Source: Blastopirellula marina
GTDB lineage: Bacteria; Planctomycetota; Planctomycetia; Pirellulales; Pirellulaceae
DNA: 64,000 bases
Direction of reading: 5' to 3'
NCBI RefSeq assembly: GCF_002967765.1
Contig: NZ_PUHY01000012.1
Span: forward strand, 1,054,001 to 1,118,000
Shown in pieces: positions 52,333 to 61,397 of this stretch. The notes under the pieces were generated by a model, which was given only the letters and a program-made list of their open reading frames with translations, was not told the origin of the DNA and did not search any database. The stretch's first letter is position 1. Each line of letters begins with the position of its first letter. Made by a program: the position numbers and the translations under genes.

Positions 52333-54759
52333 TTAGCGAATGCGGTAGACTCTTCCTCGCAGCTTGACTACCAACGTTTCGTTGTCTTGCTGCTGCGAAA
52401 GCACGGCGTTTTCGGCCTTAGTATTCTTTGCCACCAAGTCGAAGTACTCATCACTGAATCGCTTCACTTCGACGTAATCGGGCTTCGACTTCTTCGCCTC
52501 CTCGGCGGCTTCCTCGTCGATCCACATTTTGTCGCGATAGAACAACGTGCGATTGCCGACGGTACGAACCGAATTCACGACGCGTACTTCGTCGGTTTCG
52601 GTGTCCTCGACCGTCACGCTATTGGACGGGCCTGACATGGCGGCCGGTGCTTCAGCAGCATATCCTCCGGCACCGCCGTAACCACCACCAAATCCTCCAC
52701 CTCCGAAGCCGCCGCCTCCTCCACCAAAGCCACCGCTTCGGCCCCGCGAGCTGCTAGGGGAAGTCGCCAGTCGGTCGGCAGCCGGCTGGGCTTGCGGTAG
52801 GTTCTGGGCATTTTGGTATCTTGCCTTGGCACCTCGCTGCGAAAAGGCCGAGCGACCGGAGGTCTCCGACAGCTTTTGGGTCGCGTCTCGCAACCGTTGC
52901 AGGCTCATGTGACCACCAGCGCGAGCATCGGCTAAGGATTCGAGCGATTGGTTCTCGTCGGCCAGGAAGGATGTGTACGGAGTAAGGATTCCGTGGTCGG
53001 TTGAAAGCCGAACAAGTTCTTCCATCAACTCGTCGTTCTTTCCTTGAAGATCCATTTCGTCAATGATCTCGCCAATCCTGCGAATCGCCCACAGTTTTTC
53101 TACAAATGAATTCGATTGGTCCTTGCTCTCATGGACGAACTCGGCTGGAAAATCGAACTTCTCGACTTCGCCGTTCACTTTACCTCGAACAGTAATCTTG
53201 GCATCTCCCCAGGCCTTGTAACGCCCAACCAAGACCAGTTGCTCCCCTTCAAACAGATCGACTACTTCTTTCGGGAGTACGCGATTAACGGCCTTCGATC
53301 CACCACGTTCTAAATCGAACTTGATCTTGACGTCGGTCATCAGTGGTGCGTTGATCTTGCGATACAGTCGAGCCACATGCTCTTCGAGATCTTCGTCAGG
53401 ACGGACGTATTGGCTTTGCCCTTGGATTGCGTTCGAGAGGCGATCCATCAGTCGACTATTGACGTCGTACCCAACACCAAAGTTGATCATCCGGGCATGA
53501 TGGGCGTTGTGCTTTTTCGCATTCTCGACGATCTGCATCTCGTCAACTTCGCCCGTTGTGGGACGTCCATCGGATAGGAATAAGACGTAGCAAGGGCGGT
53601 CGTCGTCTTGCACCATATTCATCGCGGTCGTCAAAGCGCCGTCGATGTTGGTGCTGCCGCCCGCGTAAAGTCCGTCGACGAAGCCGATCGCTTCGGTGAC
53701 ACTCTTTTTGTCGGCTTTCTGGAGTTCGGGTTGAAAGCTTTCGACATCGCTGTCATAGGCAATGATGTTGAACAGATCTTGATCGTTCAGATTATTCAAT
53801 ACGTATTTGGCGGCTTCGCGTGCTTGTTCGATCTTCTCGCCACTCATGCTGCCAGAGCGGTCGACGACGAACAGTACCGTCTTCTTGGGCGGCTCCTTCA
53901 TGGTGTCTCGTGGGGGTGGTGTGGCCAGCATCAGGAAGAACCCCTCTTCCTCCTTGTCGGGGCGATAACTGATCACGCTGGCTGAGAGTTTGTCGTTGTT
54001 GCTCTCGAAGAAGAGACGGAAGTCGCTGTCTGGAATCACGTTGTCGGCTTCATACTTTACGACAGCACGCTTGTTACCGTTGCGAGTGATATCGACGTTA
54101 TGGGTTGGACTGTAGATGCTCTTTAGTTTCTCACCACTTTCCAAGGCCAACCGAACTTTGATTTTCTCGACAGGGCGATCGGTGTACTTCGCCGTCGACA
54201 TCGGGAACAAAAAGTCGGTCAGCCGTCCATCCTTCTTCAGCAGTTGGCTGTAAGTAATGGTCACCTCGCGCGACGCCCCAGCTGGGACGGGAAAGACGCT
54301 GGTCTGAAACATCCCGGTGCCAGTCCATTCCAACAAGGCAGGGTCTTTGTTTTGGCGGACGATCGAGTTGTAAATCTCGCGAGCCTTCTCTTTTCGAAGT
54401 AGCTTCGCGGGGAATTCCTTTCCATCGACCATCAGCGTTAAGCTGTCGATCGCACCGTCATAGGGTAGCGGGAAAAGAAACGAGACCTCCATCTGGCGGC
54501 TGCCGGTGTTCTGAAACTGCTGGGCAACTTGAACTTGAGCGACCTGATCTTTGATGTTGGCATTCACCTCGAGCTTGGTGATCTTGTACGACTCGGTCGG
54601 CGAGGGCTGTGGCGTAGGACGCGGGATCGGCCGGGGAAGGGGGACTGGCCGGATTGAGTTATGGATTACGATCACGGCCTGAGCCGTAGCGACGTTCGTC
54701 GCGAAAAGCGTACAAAGTGTTGCCAGCAAGCAACTTGCAAGAAGAGCTGTCCGAGTCAT
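52333..54759 (-). CDS. Exported VIT/von Willebrand factor A protein
   Basis: 808 residues from ATG 54759 (GGAG at 54767-54770 upstream). Signal peptide to about residue 27, a Pro-rich stretch, a VIT domain (about 55-175), a vWA domain with MIDAS DRSGSMS (300-306), and a C-terminal part with a Gly-rich run (GGFGGGGGGFGGGGFGG) near 680-715. Such proteins are common extracellular, inter-alpha-trypsin-inhibitor-like proteins of planctomycetes. Ligand unknown. Confidence 0.9.
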   Translation of the reverse strand: MTRTALLASCLLATLCTLFATNVATAQAVIVIHNSIRPVPLPRPIPRPTPQPSPTESYKITKLEVNANIKDQVAQVQVAQQFQNTGSRQMEVSFLFPLPYDGAIDSLTLMVDGKEFPAKLLRKEKAREIYNSIVRQNKDPALLEWTGTGMFQTSVFPVPAGASREVTITYSQLLKKDGRLTDFLFPMSTAKYTDRPVEKIKVRLALESGEKLKSIYSPTHNVDITRNGNKRAVVKYEADNVIPDSDFRLFFESNNDKLSASVISYRPDKEEEGFFLMLATPPPRDTMKEPPKKTVLFVVDRSGSMSGEKIEQAREAAKYVLNNLNDQDLFNIIAYDSDVESFQPELQKADKKSVTEAIGFVDGLYAGGSTNIDGALTTAMNMVQDDDRPCYVLFLSDGRPTTGEVDEMQIVENAKKHNAHHARMINFGVGYDVNSRLMDRLSNAIQGQSQYVRPDEDLEEHVARLYRKINAPLMTDVKIKFDLERGGSKAVNRVLPKEVVDLFEGEQLVLVGRYKAWGDAKITVRGKVNGEVEKFDFPAEFVHESKDQSNSFVEKLWAIRRIGEIIDEMDLQGKNDELMEELVRLSTDHGILTPYTSFLADENQSLESLADARAGGHMSLQRLRDATQKLSETSGRSAFSQRGAKARYQNAQNLPQAQPAADRLATSPSSSRGRSGGFGGGGGGFGGGGFGGGYGGAGGYAAEAPAAMSGPSNSVTVEDTETDEVRVVNSVRTVGNRTLFYRDKMWIDEEAAEEAKKSKPDYVEVKRFSDEYFDLVAKNTKAENAVLSQQQDNETLVVKLRGRVYRIR

Positions 54760-54998
54760 TGGGGATCTCCCATCCGCTGAAAGGGCGAAGCATGTCTTCC
54801 GGTGAGACGAAAGCAACCAGCCAGCGGTTTTCGATCCGCACAGAAAACTTCGCCCGGCAGGTTAAATGACGCTTTAACGTACCTCTTTAGTGTGAGGCAA
54901 TTCCTCGAAACCGTCGACGAATTGGTGGCGTCCGAATAAGAAGTTTTGTGGGGGACAGAAACCGAACGTGTTGTGGGGCGGCATTGAAGAAGAGCGAT

Positions 54999-55679
54999 CT
55001 AAGCTGCCTGTCGGCGGGTCGTCTTTTGATAGATGATCGAATTGCCTTCCTTGCCGACCACGCCTAAAGCGCCGGTTTTCCGCAATGTGTAGACCATTTT
55101 CTGGCAAATCCAGCGAGGTCGTTCCAGCTTTTCGGCTAAGAGGCCCGTGTGAAACTGGCGTGGCAGGCTGCGGGGAAGCAGCTTTAGCAGGTCCGAGGCT
55201 TTGCGGAAGCGGTGTGAAGAAACGATCTCGGTCAGCGTTTGATCTTCGACAACAAAGTCGTTCTCGCGTCGTCGGCGTCGTTTGCCATGCCCTGGGTAGC
55301 GGATCTCTTCGATCTCGATCAGCGGGATCTCAAGCGTCAGGTTGTCATGCGGGAAGACGTTGGTGAAGTGGACCAACTCTTCAAACACGCTGAACACGTC
55401 GCCACGCTTTGGGCTATAGCGAGCCGAAACGATTTCGCCCCCCTTTTTATCGCGGCGAACGACCTTCTTGCGAGCGACAATCGGCTTCACAACTCGCACC
55501 TTGTGCGAATCGCACAGTTCGCGAATCTTGTCCCGAATCGCCGCCAACCCTGACCACTGCACCTCAATCAATTGCCCACGCGCGACGGCGTCAATGATAT
55601 ACCGCCCCAATCGAACCTCCGTCTCGGCCTTCTTGCCGGCGTAATGTTCCTTCAGGGCTTTGTGGAGTGAGGTTTCCAT
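54999..55679 (-). CDS. PD-(D/E)XK nuclease-like protein with winged helix
   Basis: 226 residues. METSLHKALKEHYAG, EVRLGRYIIDAVARGQLIEVQ and LAAIRDKIREL read as a PD-(D/E)XK core: a leading Glu, D31 and E39-x-Q41 in place of E-x-K. The C-terminal part (about 150-215) is a winged-helix-like segment with PRQFHTGLLAEKLERP and MVYTLRKTGALG. A nuclease or DNA-structure binding protein is inferred. Conserved in planctomycetes as hypothetical. Confidence 0.6.
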   Translation of the reverse strand: METSLHKALKEHYAGKKAETEVRLGRYIIDAVARGQLIEVQWSGLAAIRDKIRELCDSHKVRVVKPIVARKKVVRRDKKGGEIVSARYSPKRGDVFSVFEELVHFTNVFPHDNLTLEIPLIEIEEIRYPGHGKRRRRRENDFVVEDQTLTEIVSSHRFRKASDLLKLLPRSLPRQFHTGLLAEKLERPRWICQKMVYTLRKTGALGVVGKEGNSIIYQKTTRRQAA

Positions 55680-55923
55680 GAACTAAGGCAAGCAGGGGAT
55701 TGGATTGACGAACGCGGAAGGCATCTTTTACAGAATGTCGACAATGTGCGGTAGTCGAATCCACTGGGATGCCAAAGTTGGCCGTTTAGGAGGAATGCAA
55801 TGATTGCCTCACTCTAGGTCCTTAAGAGCCGTAAATCATCTTTGGAAGTCGACTCGCCGCTCCAATCTTGATTACTACGATCGATTTGTCAGGCGACGCG
55901 ATAGTTGCCGTCGACAATGCTTC

Positions 55924-56312
55924 TTAAGAGTTTTTCCCTGCAACCTCTGCCAGTACCGTGGCGCCGATACGGTAACTCGCCCCAACGCTCAGTAGGAAAA
56001 AGGAAAACGCGATCATCACTGCGGGGAAGATCATCGGAAACTGTAGCAGCATGAGGATGCTGGCTACCAAGCCGAAGCCGCGCAGAAGTAGCAGATGGTC
56101 TCATTGGATTTCAGGCGATTGCATTCGGTGGGCAAGCCGCGTGGTTGGTTGTCAACGTTAACCGCGGCGGATTGATCGGCCAGCGGAGCGATGCTGGTCA
56201 AGCGAATTCCATTCGTGTCAGCTTAGGCCCGCACGGCAGCTTCGTCGGCGAAATCCACCACGAGGTTAATGAGCATGCCATCGGCACCGATACCTTCGAT
56301 CGCGTATTTCAC
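55924..56312 (-). pseudogene. Decayed small membrane protein (tandem copy A)
   Basis: Read from GTG 56312, the frame VKYAIEGIGADGMLINLVVD matches the intact-looking start MKYSISGTASNGMPVNEVVD of copy B. It meets a TAA where copy B has Tyr (RA-stop-AD versus RAYAD) and then needs a further frame change to reach VASILMLLQFPMIF and SYRIGATVLAEVAGKNS. It is therefore a pseudogene of the same family as copy B. Confidence 0.75.
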
Positions 56313-56353
56313 CAAGAGTGCTTTCTATTCTGACTTGCGTTTGCAAATCGATA

Positions 56354-56730
56354 TTATTTTTCTTCAAGCGCTGCCACGATGCTGGAGCCGACGCTGTACA
56401 ACGCTCCGAGCGGGAATAGAAAGAAGGCCAGCGAAATTAACCCCAAGCCAAGAGGTGGAAAAAAAGCGTAATCAGCCCGCCGATTAAGAGAGCCCAAGCC
56501 CAGGTAAAGAGGCCACTCGAAACCGATCGCATGCGACCAGAACGGGTTGCAGTGTGGCGAGGCGTGTTCGAGATGGGAACATTCACCGACTGATCTTCCA
56601 GCAAGCGAATCCGAGAGAGTGTGATTCCTCTTGAGTCGGCGTAAGCCCGCACCGCGGCTTCGTCTGGTAAATCGACAACTTCGTTGACTGGCATTCCGTT
56701 CGATGCAGTGCCAGAGATCGAGTATTTCAT
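56354..56730 (-). pseudogene. Frameshifted small membrane protein (tandem copy B)
   Basis: The frame from ATG 56730 gives MKYSISGTASNGMPVNEVVD, a linker and the membrane segment LLIGGLITLFF, then shifts to PPLGLGLISLAFFLFPLG and ends VGSSIVAALEEK. The change of frame falls in a T7 tract on the minus strand (plus 56459-56465); one extra T would give one continuous protein of about 126 residues. Either decay, slippage or a sequence error could explain it. The C-terminus matches copy A (A-FFL--LGA-Y--G--V-AE/A). Confidence 0.75.
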
Positions 56731-57028
56731 GCGATAGTCTTCCTAATGCGACGATGTGCCAAACCATGTGAGGCCGTCGCATAAAGTTAACTGTTGGCCA
56801 GCAGCCGAGCAATAAGTTGATGATGATTGGCTCGCTGATAGTGGACGCGGTACACTTCTATTAGCGTGCAAAAGTTACCATGTTTGCGGTTAGCATAGGA
56901 CCCATTTGTTAGACGGGAAGAAGCAAGAGCCATGAGGACGGATAGGAAAACGCTGAGCTGATTCCCGCGGTGCCACGTAGCACTCGGTAAACCGAGGAAC
57001 CGGAAGTTGAGTTGTAACAAGCAAAGCA
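56731..57028. other. Divergent gap
   Basis: About 300 bp between copy B and the plus-strand gene at 57029. No supported gene or hairpin was found. Confidence 0.45.
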
Positions 57029-57547
57029 ATGTCCGTTAATGTTTCAACCCGTTTTCGCCCTTATCATAGGGTTGTCATCTTCATAGCGGTTTTGTTGCTG
57101 CTATCTCTGATCGTGCCGCTCGCGTGGGTTTCGTGGGGGAGTGAGGTCGATATTCACTCTGGGCGCGTACGAAAGTCGGTGTGGGTAATTGGCATCCTTG
57201 TGAAACGCGAAGTCGAAGAAACCTGGGTTTCGTCAGCGGCGGAGTCAATCGGTGAGCCGGAGTGGCACTTCGCTGTAACGGATCAATGGTGGGGCGGTGG
57301 GCATCCGCATTGGAATTACCATGCCGCGGTGAATCAGATCGAGAGCATCGAGAAAACGTTCGATGTCTTTTCCTGGGAGGAAGAGGCCCGGAGGGGAGCC
57401 GCCGATGAGATCTTACGGCGGTGGCAAGCCAGGGACGATCGTGACGCAGATGCCTATGTTCGAATGCTTCTCGACATGCTTTATCAAGAGATACCTGATC
57501 AACGGGAAGGGGATCGGATTTCGCGAGATGATCTGCCAGGTTGTTAG
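57029..57547 (+). CDS. Single-pass membrane hypothetical protein
   Basis: 172 residues. One membrane segment near residues 15-36 (VVIFIAVLLLLSLIVPLAWVS) anchors a soluble part with a WWGGGHPHW motif (about 91-99) and a charged, helical C-terminus. No family recognised. It shares the strand with the two following zinc-ribbon relatives. Confidence 0.65.
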   Translation: MSVNVSTRFRPYHRVVIFIAVLLLLSLIVPLAWVSWGSEVDIHSGRVRKSVWVIGILVKREVEETWVSSAAESIGEPEWHFAVTDQWWGGGHPHWNYHAAVNQIESIEKTFDVFSWEEEARRGAADEILRRWQARDDRDADAYVRMLLDMLYQEIPDQREGDRISRDDLPGC

Positions 57548-57689
57548 ATAAATCAGTCCAGCGATACCATGAGGATTATCGTGTTTTGCTTTAAGAAATG
57601 GACCGAGTCAGCGAATACATGTTGAGCAGAATGCTGAACCGTTGGAGACGGGTGGATGATGCTTGGTGTTAACGAAATTGAAAACTCCG

Positions 57690-58268
57690 ATGAAATTGAT
57701 TCCCCTGACTTGTCGCCAGTGCAGCGCTCCTTTGAATGTGCCTGAGAACGTCTTGCTTGTCACGTGCTTGCACTGTGGATCACAACTGGCCGTCGTTCAG
57801 GAAGGGACCACCGTCTATACCGAAAGTTGCGACCAGGAGCAGAACGTTTCGCTAGGCGATGCGGTGCAGACGAAAGAAATGGACTGCCAGCTGATCGAGG
57901 AGAGCAGGCAGCAGCGGGAGCTCGCCGCGTTAGATCACGAGTGGAAGCAAATGCGTCGGCGATACATGCTGATCGATGCCGACGGGAATGCCCGCGTGCC
58001 TAGTTCGGATACCGCGAACAATATGGCAATTATTACGATAGTCAGCGGTGTTTTGTGGATCCTTCCTGCGTGGATAATTACCGACAACTGGTCGCCGTTC
58101 CTTGTACTCTGCCTTTTGATTGGAGTGTTCGTCGTCATCGGCCTTGGGCTCAGCCGTTTACATTACCAAAGAGCCGTCGCCTACCACGAGGCCAAGCGGT
58201 GCTACCTCCGGCGTCGGCTTGAAGTGACCGAGGTGGCGGAAGCGTATCCAACTAAGGGTTGGGGTTAA
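57690..58268 (+). CDS. Zinc-ribbon membrane protein
   Basis: 192 residues from ATG 57690. CRQC and CLHC near residues 9-30 form a zinc ribbon (PLTCRQCSAPLNVPENV). A charged helix and two membrane segments (IITIVSGVLWILPAWI; FLVLCLLIGVFVVIG) follow, ending YHEAKRCYLRRRLEVTE. The next gene repeats the helix, membrane pair and YLRRR end without the ribbon. Function unknown. Alternative upstream TTG not favoured. Confidence 0.65.
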   Translation: MKLIPLTCRQCSAPLNVPENVLLVTCLHCGSQLAVVQEGTTVYTESCDQEQNVSLGDAVQTKEMDCQLIEESRQQRELAALDHEWKQMRRRYMLIDADGNARVPSSDTANNMAIITIVSGVLWILPAWIITDNWSPFLVLCLLIGVFVVIGLGLSRLHYQRAVAYHEAKRCYLRRRLEVTEVAEAYPTKGWG

Positions 58269-58319
58269 GCTGAGTTAGAGGCAAGTTGCGAATGTCTCCG
58301 GAGAAGAGCAGTGACATCG

Positions 58320-58718
58320 ATGAAACTGATTCCCTTGAATCGCCGAACGACTGAGGTGGAAGCCAGAGTCGACTCGCTGCAGCGGCAGCAACTGGTCAAC
58401 CAACTGGACCAAGCTTGGTACAAGGATCGCGAGCGGTACTTCATTCGGACAAAAGCGAGAAGAACCTATTTGCCGTGGAAAATCGAGGCCGTAATCTCTG
58501 CTGGCGTTACGTTAGCCATTGCGAGCTTGGTGGCCTGGTTATCCGTTTCTGCCCCCGGGCCGCTAGGAGCCCCACAGGGCATTGGGCTCTCTTTTGCCGC
58601 ACTAGTTGGCTTGGTTGGCATGAGCAGCAGCTTTCAGCTTTACCGAAAGCGCACCAGTCACGACCTAGCGGAACAGCGCTACCTCCGACGCCGAGCCGAG
58701 CTTACCGGGGAAGGTTGA
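58320..58718 (+). CDS. Ribbon-less paralogue of the preceding membrane protein
   Basis: 132 residues from ATG 58320, starting MKLIPLNRR like the neighbour's MKLIPLTCRQ but with no zinc Cys. The charged helix (QLDQAWYKDRERYF), two membrane segments and the end DLAEQRYLRRRAEL match the upstream protein. The duplicate appears to have lost the zinc ribbon by internal deletion. GGAGAAGAG precedes the start. Confidence 0.65.
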   Translation: MKLIPLNRRTTEVEARVDSLQRQQLVNQLDQAWYKDRERYFIRTKARRTYLPWKIEAVISAGVTLAIASLVAWLSVSAPGPLGAPQGIGLSFAALVGLVGMSSSFQLYRKRTSHDLAEQRYLRRRAELTGEG

Positions 58719-58731
58719 AACGCGGGTTCGA

Positions 58732-60126
58732 TTACTCTCCGCCGCCGGCCATCTCGGTCTCTTTCGCGCCCAGCACACGCATTGTGGTGCTCAAGTAAAA
58801 CGGCACCTTGTCGTGACTGTAGGTCACTTCGGCGAACGCGGCTCGATAACCGGTTGCAGGTCGAGCGATTTCGCTGATGGCCTTGCCTGCTTCGTCACGA
58901 GGAACGACCTTGCTGGTCCACTTCGATTGGCGGAAGTCACGGGTCGGAGCGTCAGCCATCCACAGCTTGACCATGGCCGCTTTCTCGTTGGGGGAAACAT
59001 CCAGCGTCAGTGGTTTATCACCAGTCGCCTCGGTGTAATTCCAGTCCAGATTTGGGAGCGGCTTCTGGTCGTCAACGTGACGACGGAGTGCGCGGAGGCC
59101 GCCGAAGATGCGGAGCCAGTCATTGGCCAGATCGTGATCGGCGTTGGGAACGTAGACTACATACTTTTGCCCCTTCAAATCGTCCCAGTACAAGTTCAGC
59201 GAATCGACTGTCCAGTAGGCATCGTTCGTACCGAGGAAGATCAGCTTCGGCTGGGTAATTTGATCGCGATAGCTGTAAGGATCGACGATCTTGCGGAGGT
59301 TGACTCCTTCCTCGCTCATCATGCGATGATGCAGGTCAAGCTCGGTGTAATCTTCAATCTGCTGCGAAGGTTTGCCGTAGGAGGCCAGTTGATGCTTCAA
59401 TTGGGCATCCATGTTCAGCGTGTCGATCACCATCGGGGCAAGACCTTTTACACGCGGATCGACTGCCGAGACTAGCCAGGTTGTCCAGCCACGTTTCGAG
59501 GCCCCCGTGACGGTGAAGCCATCAATCTTGATGTCGAGCTTTTGGGTGGCGTATTCTTGCATCGCATCCATCGCTCGGACGGCACTCTTGACCATCGGTA
59601 ACAGAAGCGGCCAATCACTTTCGCCCGTCTTCAGGTATTGATCGAATGTGAGCGCGATGATCTCGTCTTCTTTTCGGCCATCGAAAATCGGTTGACGCGG
59701 GACATTCAACAACACCGCCACTGGGCAACCAATTTGCTGCGCGTAAATCGCCAAGAGTGAAGCCTCTTTCGGGAGCGCTGGTTCGCCATTGGCAGGGGCG
59801 TTGGCGTACTCTTCTTTCCACGATCCACCCCCGATCACCAGCACAGCGTCCGTTTCTTTAGCGACGCCCTCGGGTACGATGACGAACACTCGATGTTGCC
59901 AAACCAGATCCCGCCAGGTTTGTGAGGTGACCGTCAATTCCGAGACCGAACAGGTCCCGACCTTCGTCTGGGAGCGCACTTTCCAGCCGTAGCTATCGTC
60001 TGCTTTTTGTACATAAGTTGCCAATGCCTCGGCAGGTTCGACTGCCTGAGCAAAGTTGACGGCGATAGTAACGGAGAGACAGGCAAAACAGCCGATCAGC
60101 AGACGACAAACAAACGAGGAGGGCAT
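58732..60126 (-). CDS. PhoPQ-activated pathogenicity-related family protein
   Basis: 464 residues from ATG 60126 (GGAG upstream), with a signal peptide. An alpha/beta-hydrolase-like fold is seen: VLVIGGGSWKEE, the nucleophile-elbow-like VTGASKRGWTTWL, and LIFLGTNDAYWTVDS with the probable acid. It matches PhoPQ-activated (PqaA) proteins, exported and of unknown substrate. The longer upstream frame lacks a signal sequence fit. Confidence 0.88.
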   Translation of the reverse strand: MPSSFVCRLLIGCFACLSVTIAVNFAQAVEPAEALATYVQKADDSYGWKVRSQTKVGTCSVSELTVTSQTWRDLVWQHRVFVIVPEGVAKETDAVLVIGGGSWKEEYANAPANGEPALPKEASLLAIYAQQIGCPVAVLLNVPRQPIFDGRKEDEIIALTFDQYLKTGESDWPLLLPMVKSAVRAMDAMQEYATQKLDIKIDGFTVTGASKRGWTTWLVSAVDPRVKGLAPMVIDTLNMDAQLKHQLASYGKPSQQIEDYTELDLHHRMMSEEGVNLRKIVDPYSYRDQITQPKLIFLGTNDAYWTVDSLNLYWDDLKGQKYVVYVPNADHDLANDWLRIFGGLRALRRHVDDQKPLPNLDWNYTEATGDKPLTLDVSPNEKAAMVKLWMADAPTRDFRQSKWTSKVVPRDEAGKAISEIARPATGYRAAFAEVTYSHDKVPFYLSTTMRVLGAKETEMAGGGE

Positions 60127-60398
60127 CGAGGGTGATCTCCAATCGAAGAAAGGGGAGGAGTAGCCAAGGCGCAGGCTCTTAGTACCTACCATGATTCGCC
60201 GTGAGAAGTTTCACCGATTTAGGGCCTGGGGGAACATTCTCGATTACGCGAATCTCAGTATCAAACAAGATGATACCTGATTCGAGTCCAATTGCCTCGT
60301 TAAGAAATCAGACAAGTCCGATTCAGGCGTATCAAGTCGATATCAGCATACGCCTTACGACACAGAATCAGCTTTGAGTGGGCTTGGTCACCAATCGA

Positions 60399-61253
60399 TT
60401 AGAATCGCACGCCACCACCAAAGTTGGTGAAGAAATTGGGCGATTGGTCGTTTAGGCCCCAGCCGACACGGACACCGATCTCCAGATCAGGTGTCAGCAG
60501 GTAATGGATGCCAGGGCTGAAGAAGTGCTGAACGCTATCTGACTCGCGGCCTTCGGTGAAAATACCGAAGTACTCGACGTGTGCTTTATATCGTTCGCCG
60601 ACGGGAATCTTGAGCACGGTGGAAGGGGCCCAGATGTTGAAGTGGTCTTCGTCCAGACTACCAGTGCTAAAACGAAGTGCAGAGTCCCAGGTCCATCCGT
60701 TTTCGTAAACCCAGCCGCTGACGAAGGTAGTCGAGAAGTTACTATCGTTAGCGAGGCCGCTGGTTGGCGTAAAGCCTTGCACGATGATCGAGCTCTCAGG
60801 TAGCCAGTCGTCTTGTTCGTTGAGATAAAACTTGGCTCCGTATAGTATTTTGCTCTCGCGCTCGAGCCCGACCTCTTCTTCGTCAGGGCTTTCCGATACG
60901 TTTCCTGAAATCGGATTAGCTGCTCCACCCACTTCGTAATTCCAGCCGACACGAAGCTCGATGTTATCAGTAAGGCCGAAACGTGTGACGATCTCAGGGA
61001 AGCTATGCGTTTCTGGAACGCCGCGATTGTCGACGAATGAATACGCGGACTCGACGACGGTTCGGTGGTAGCCAACCACGGTCGTAGCTGGCGTAAACGA
61101 ATCGCGGTCGGTCTCAATTTCGTCCGTTTCTCCCCCTTCTTCAAACGCGTCGTCTGAGATTCCACCGAACGGGAAGAACTGCGCAGATGCCAGGCTGGGC
61201 ATGCCAAGCAGACAGAACAGGACGATACCTGTGATTCGTTGATAATGCGACAT
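60399..61253 (-). CDS. Outer-membrane transporter-like beta-barrel protein
   Basis: 284 residues with a signal peptide (ending SAQ) and repeated amphipathic beta strands ending in GGGVRF with terminal Phe, as in outer-membrane proteins. The pattern TDRDSFTPAT followed by barrel strands resembles the MetA-pathway-type transporter family. Ligand unknown. Confidence 0.8.
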   Translation of the reverse strand: MSHYQRITGIVLFCLLGMPSLASAQFFPFGGISDDAFEEGGETDEIETDRDSFTPATTVVGYHRTVVESAYSFVDNRGVPETHSFPEIVTRFGLTDNIELRVGWNYEVGGAANPISGNVSESPDEEEVGLERESKILYGAKFYLNEQDDWLPESSIIVQGFTPTSGLANDSNFSTTFVSGWVYENGWTWDSALRFSTGSLDEDHFNIWAPSTVLKIPVGERYKAHVEYFGIFTEGRESDSVQHFFSPGIHYLLTPDLEIGVRVGWGLNDQSPNFFTNFGGGVRF

Positions 61254-61397
61254 CGTTCTATACTTCGTGGAAAACGCGCGATCATGAGTATAGAAGTCAG
61301 TTTCGACCCACCTAGGTTAGTGCGTGAGTCGAATTGTTATCGGGCGCAAAGTCGCCGTAATCGAAGCGACAAAAGAACGTGATGCTAGCACTTGAAC

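Noticed and set aside
60494-61285. Second minus-strand frame over the outer-membrane gene
   Set aside because: Same region, other frame; the Ser/Arg/Thr-rich translation lacks any fold. The frame with signal peptide and terminal Phe is preferred.
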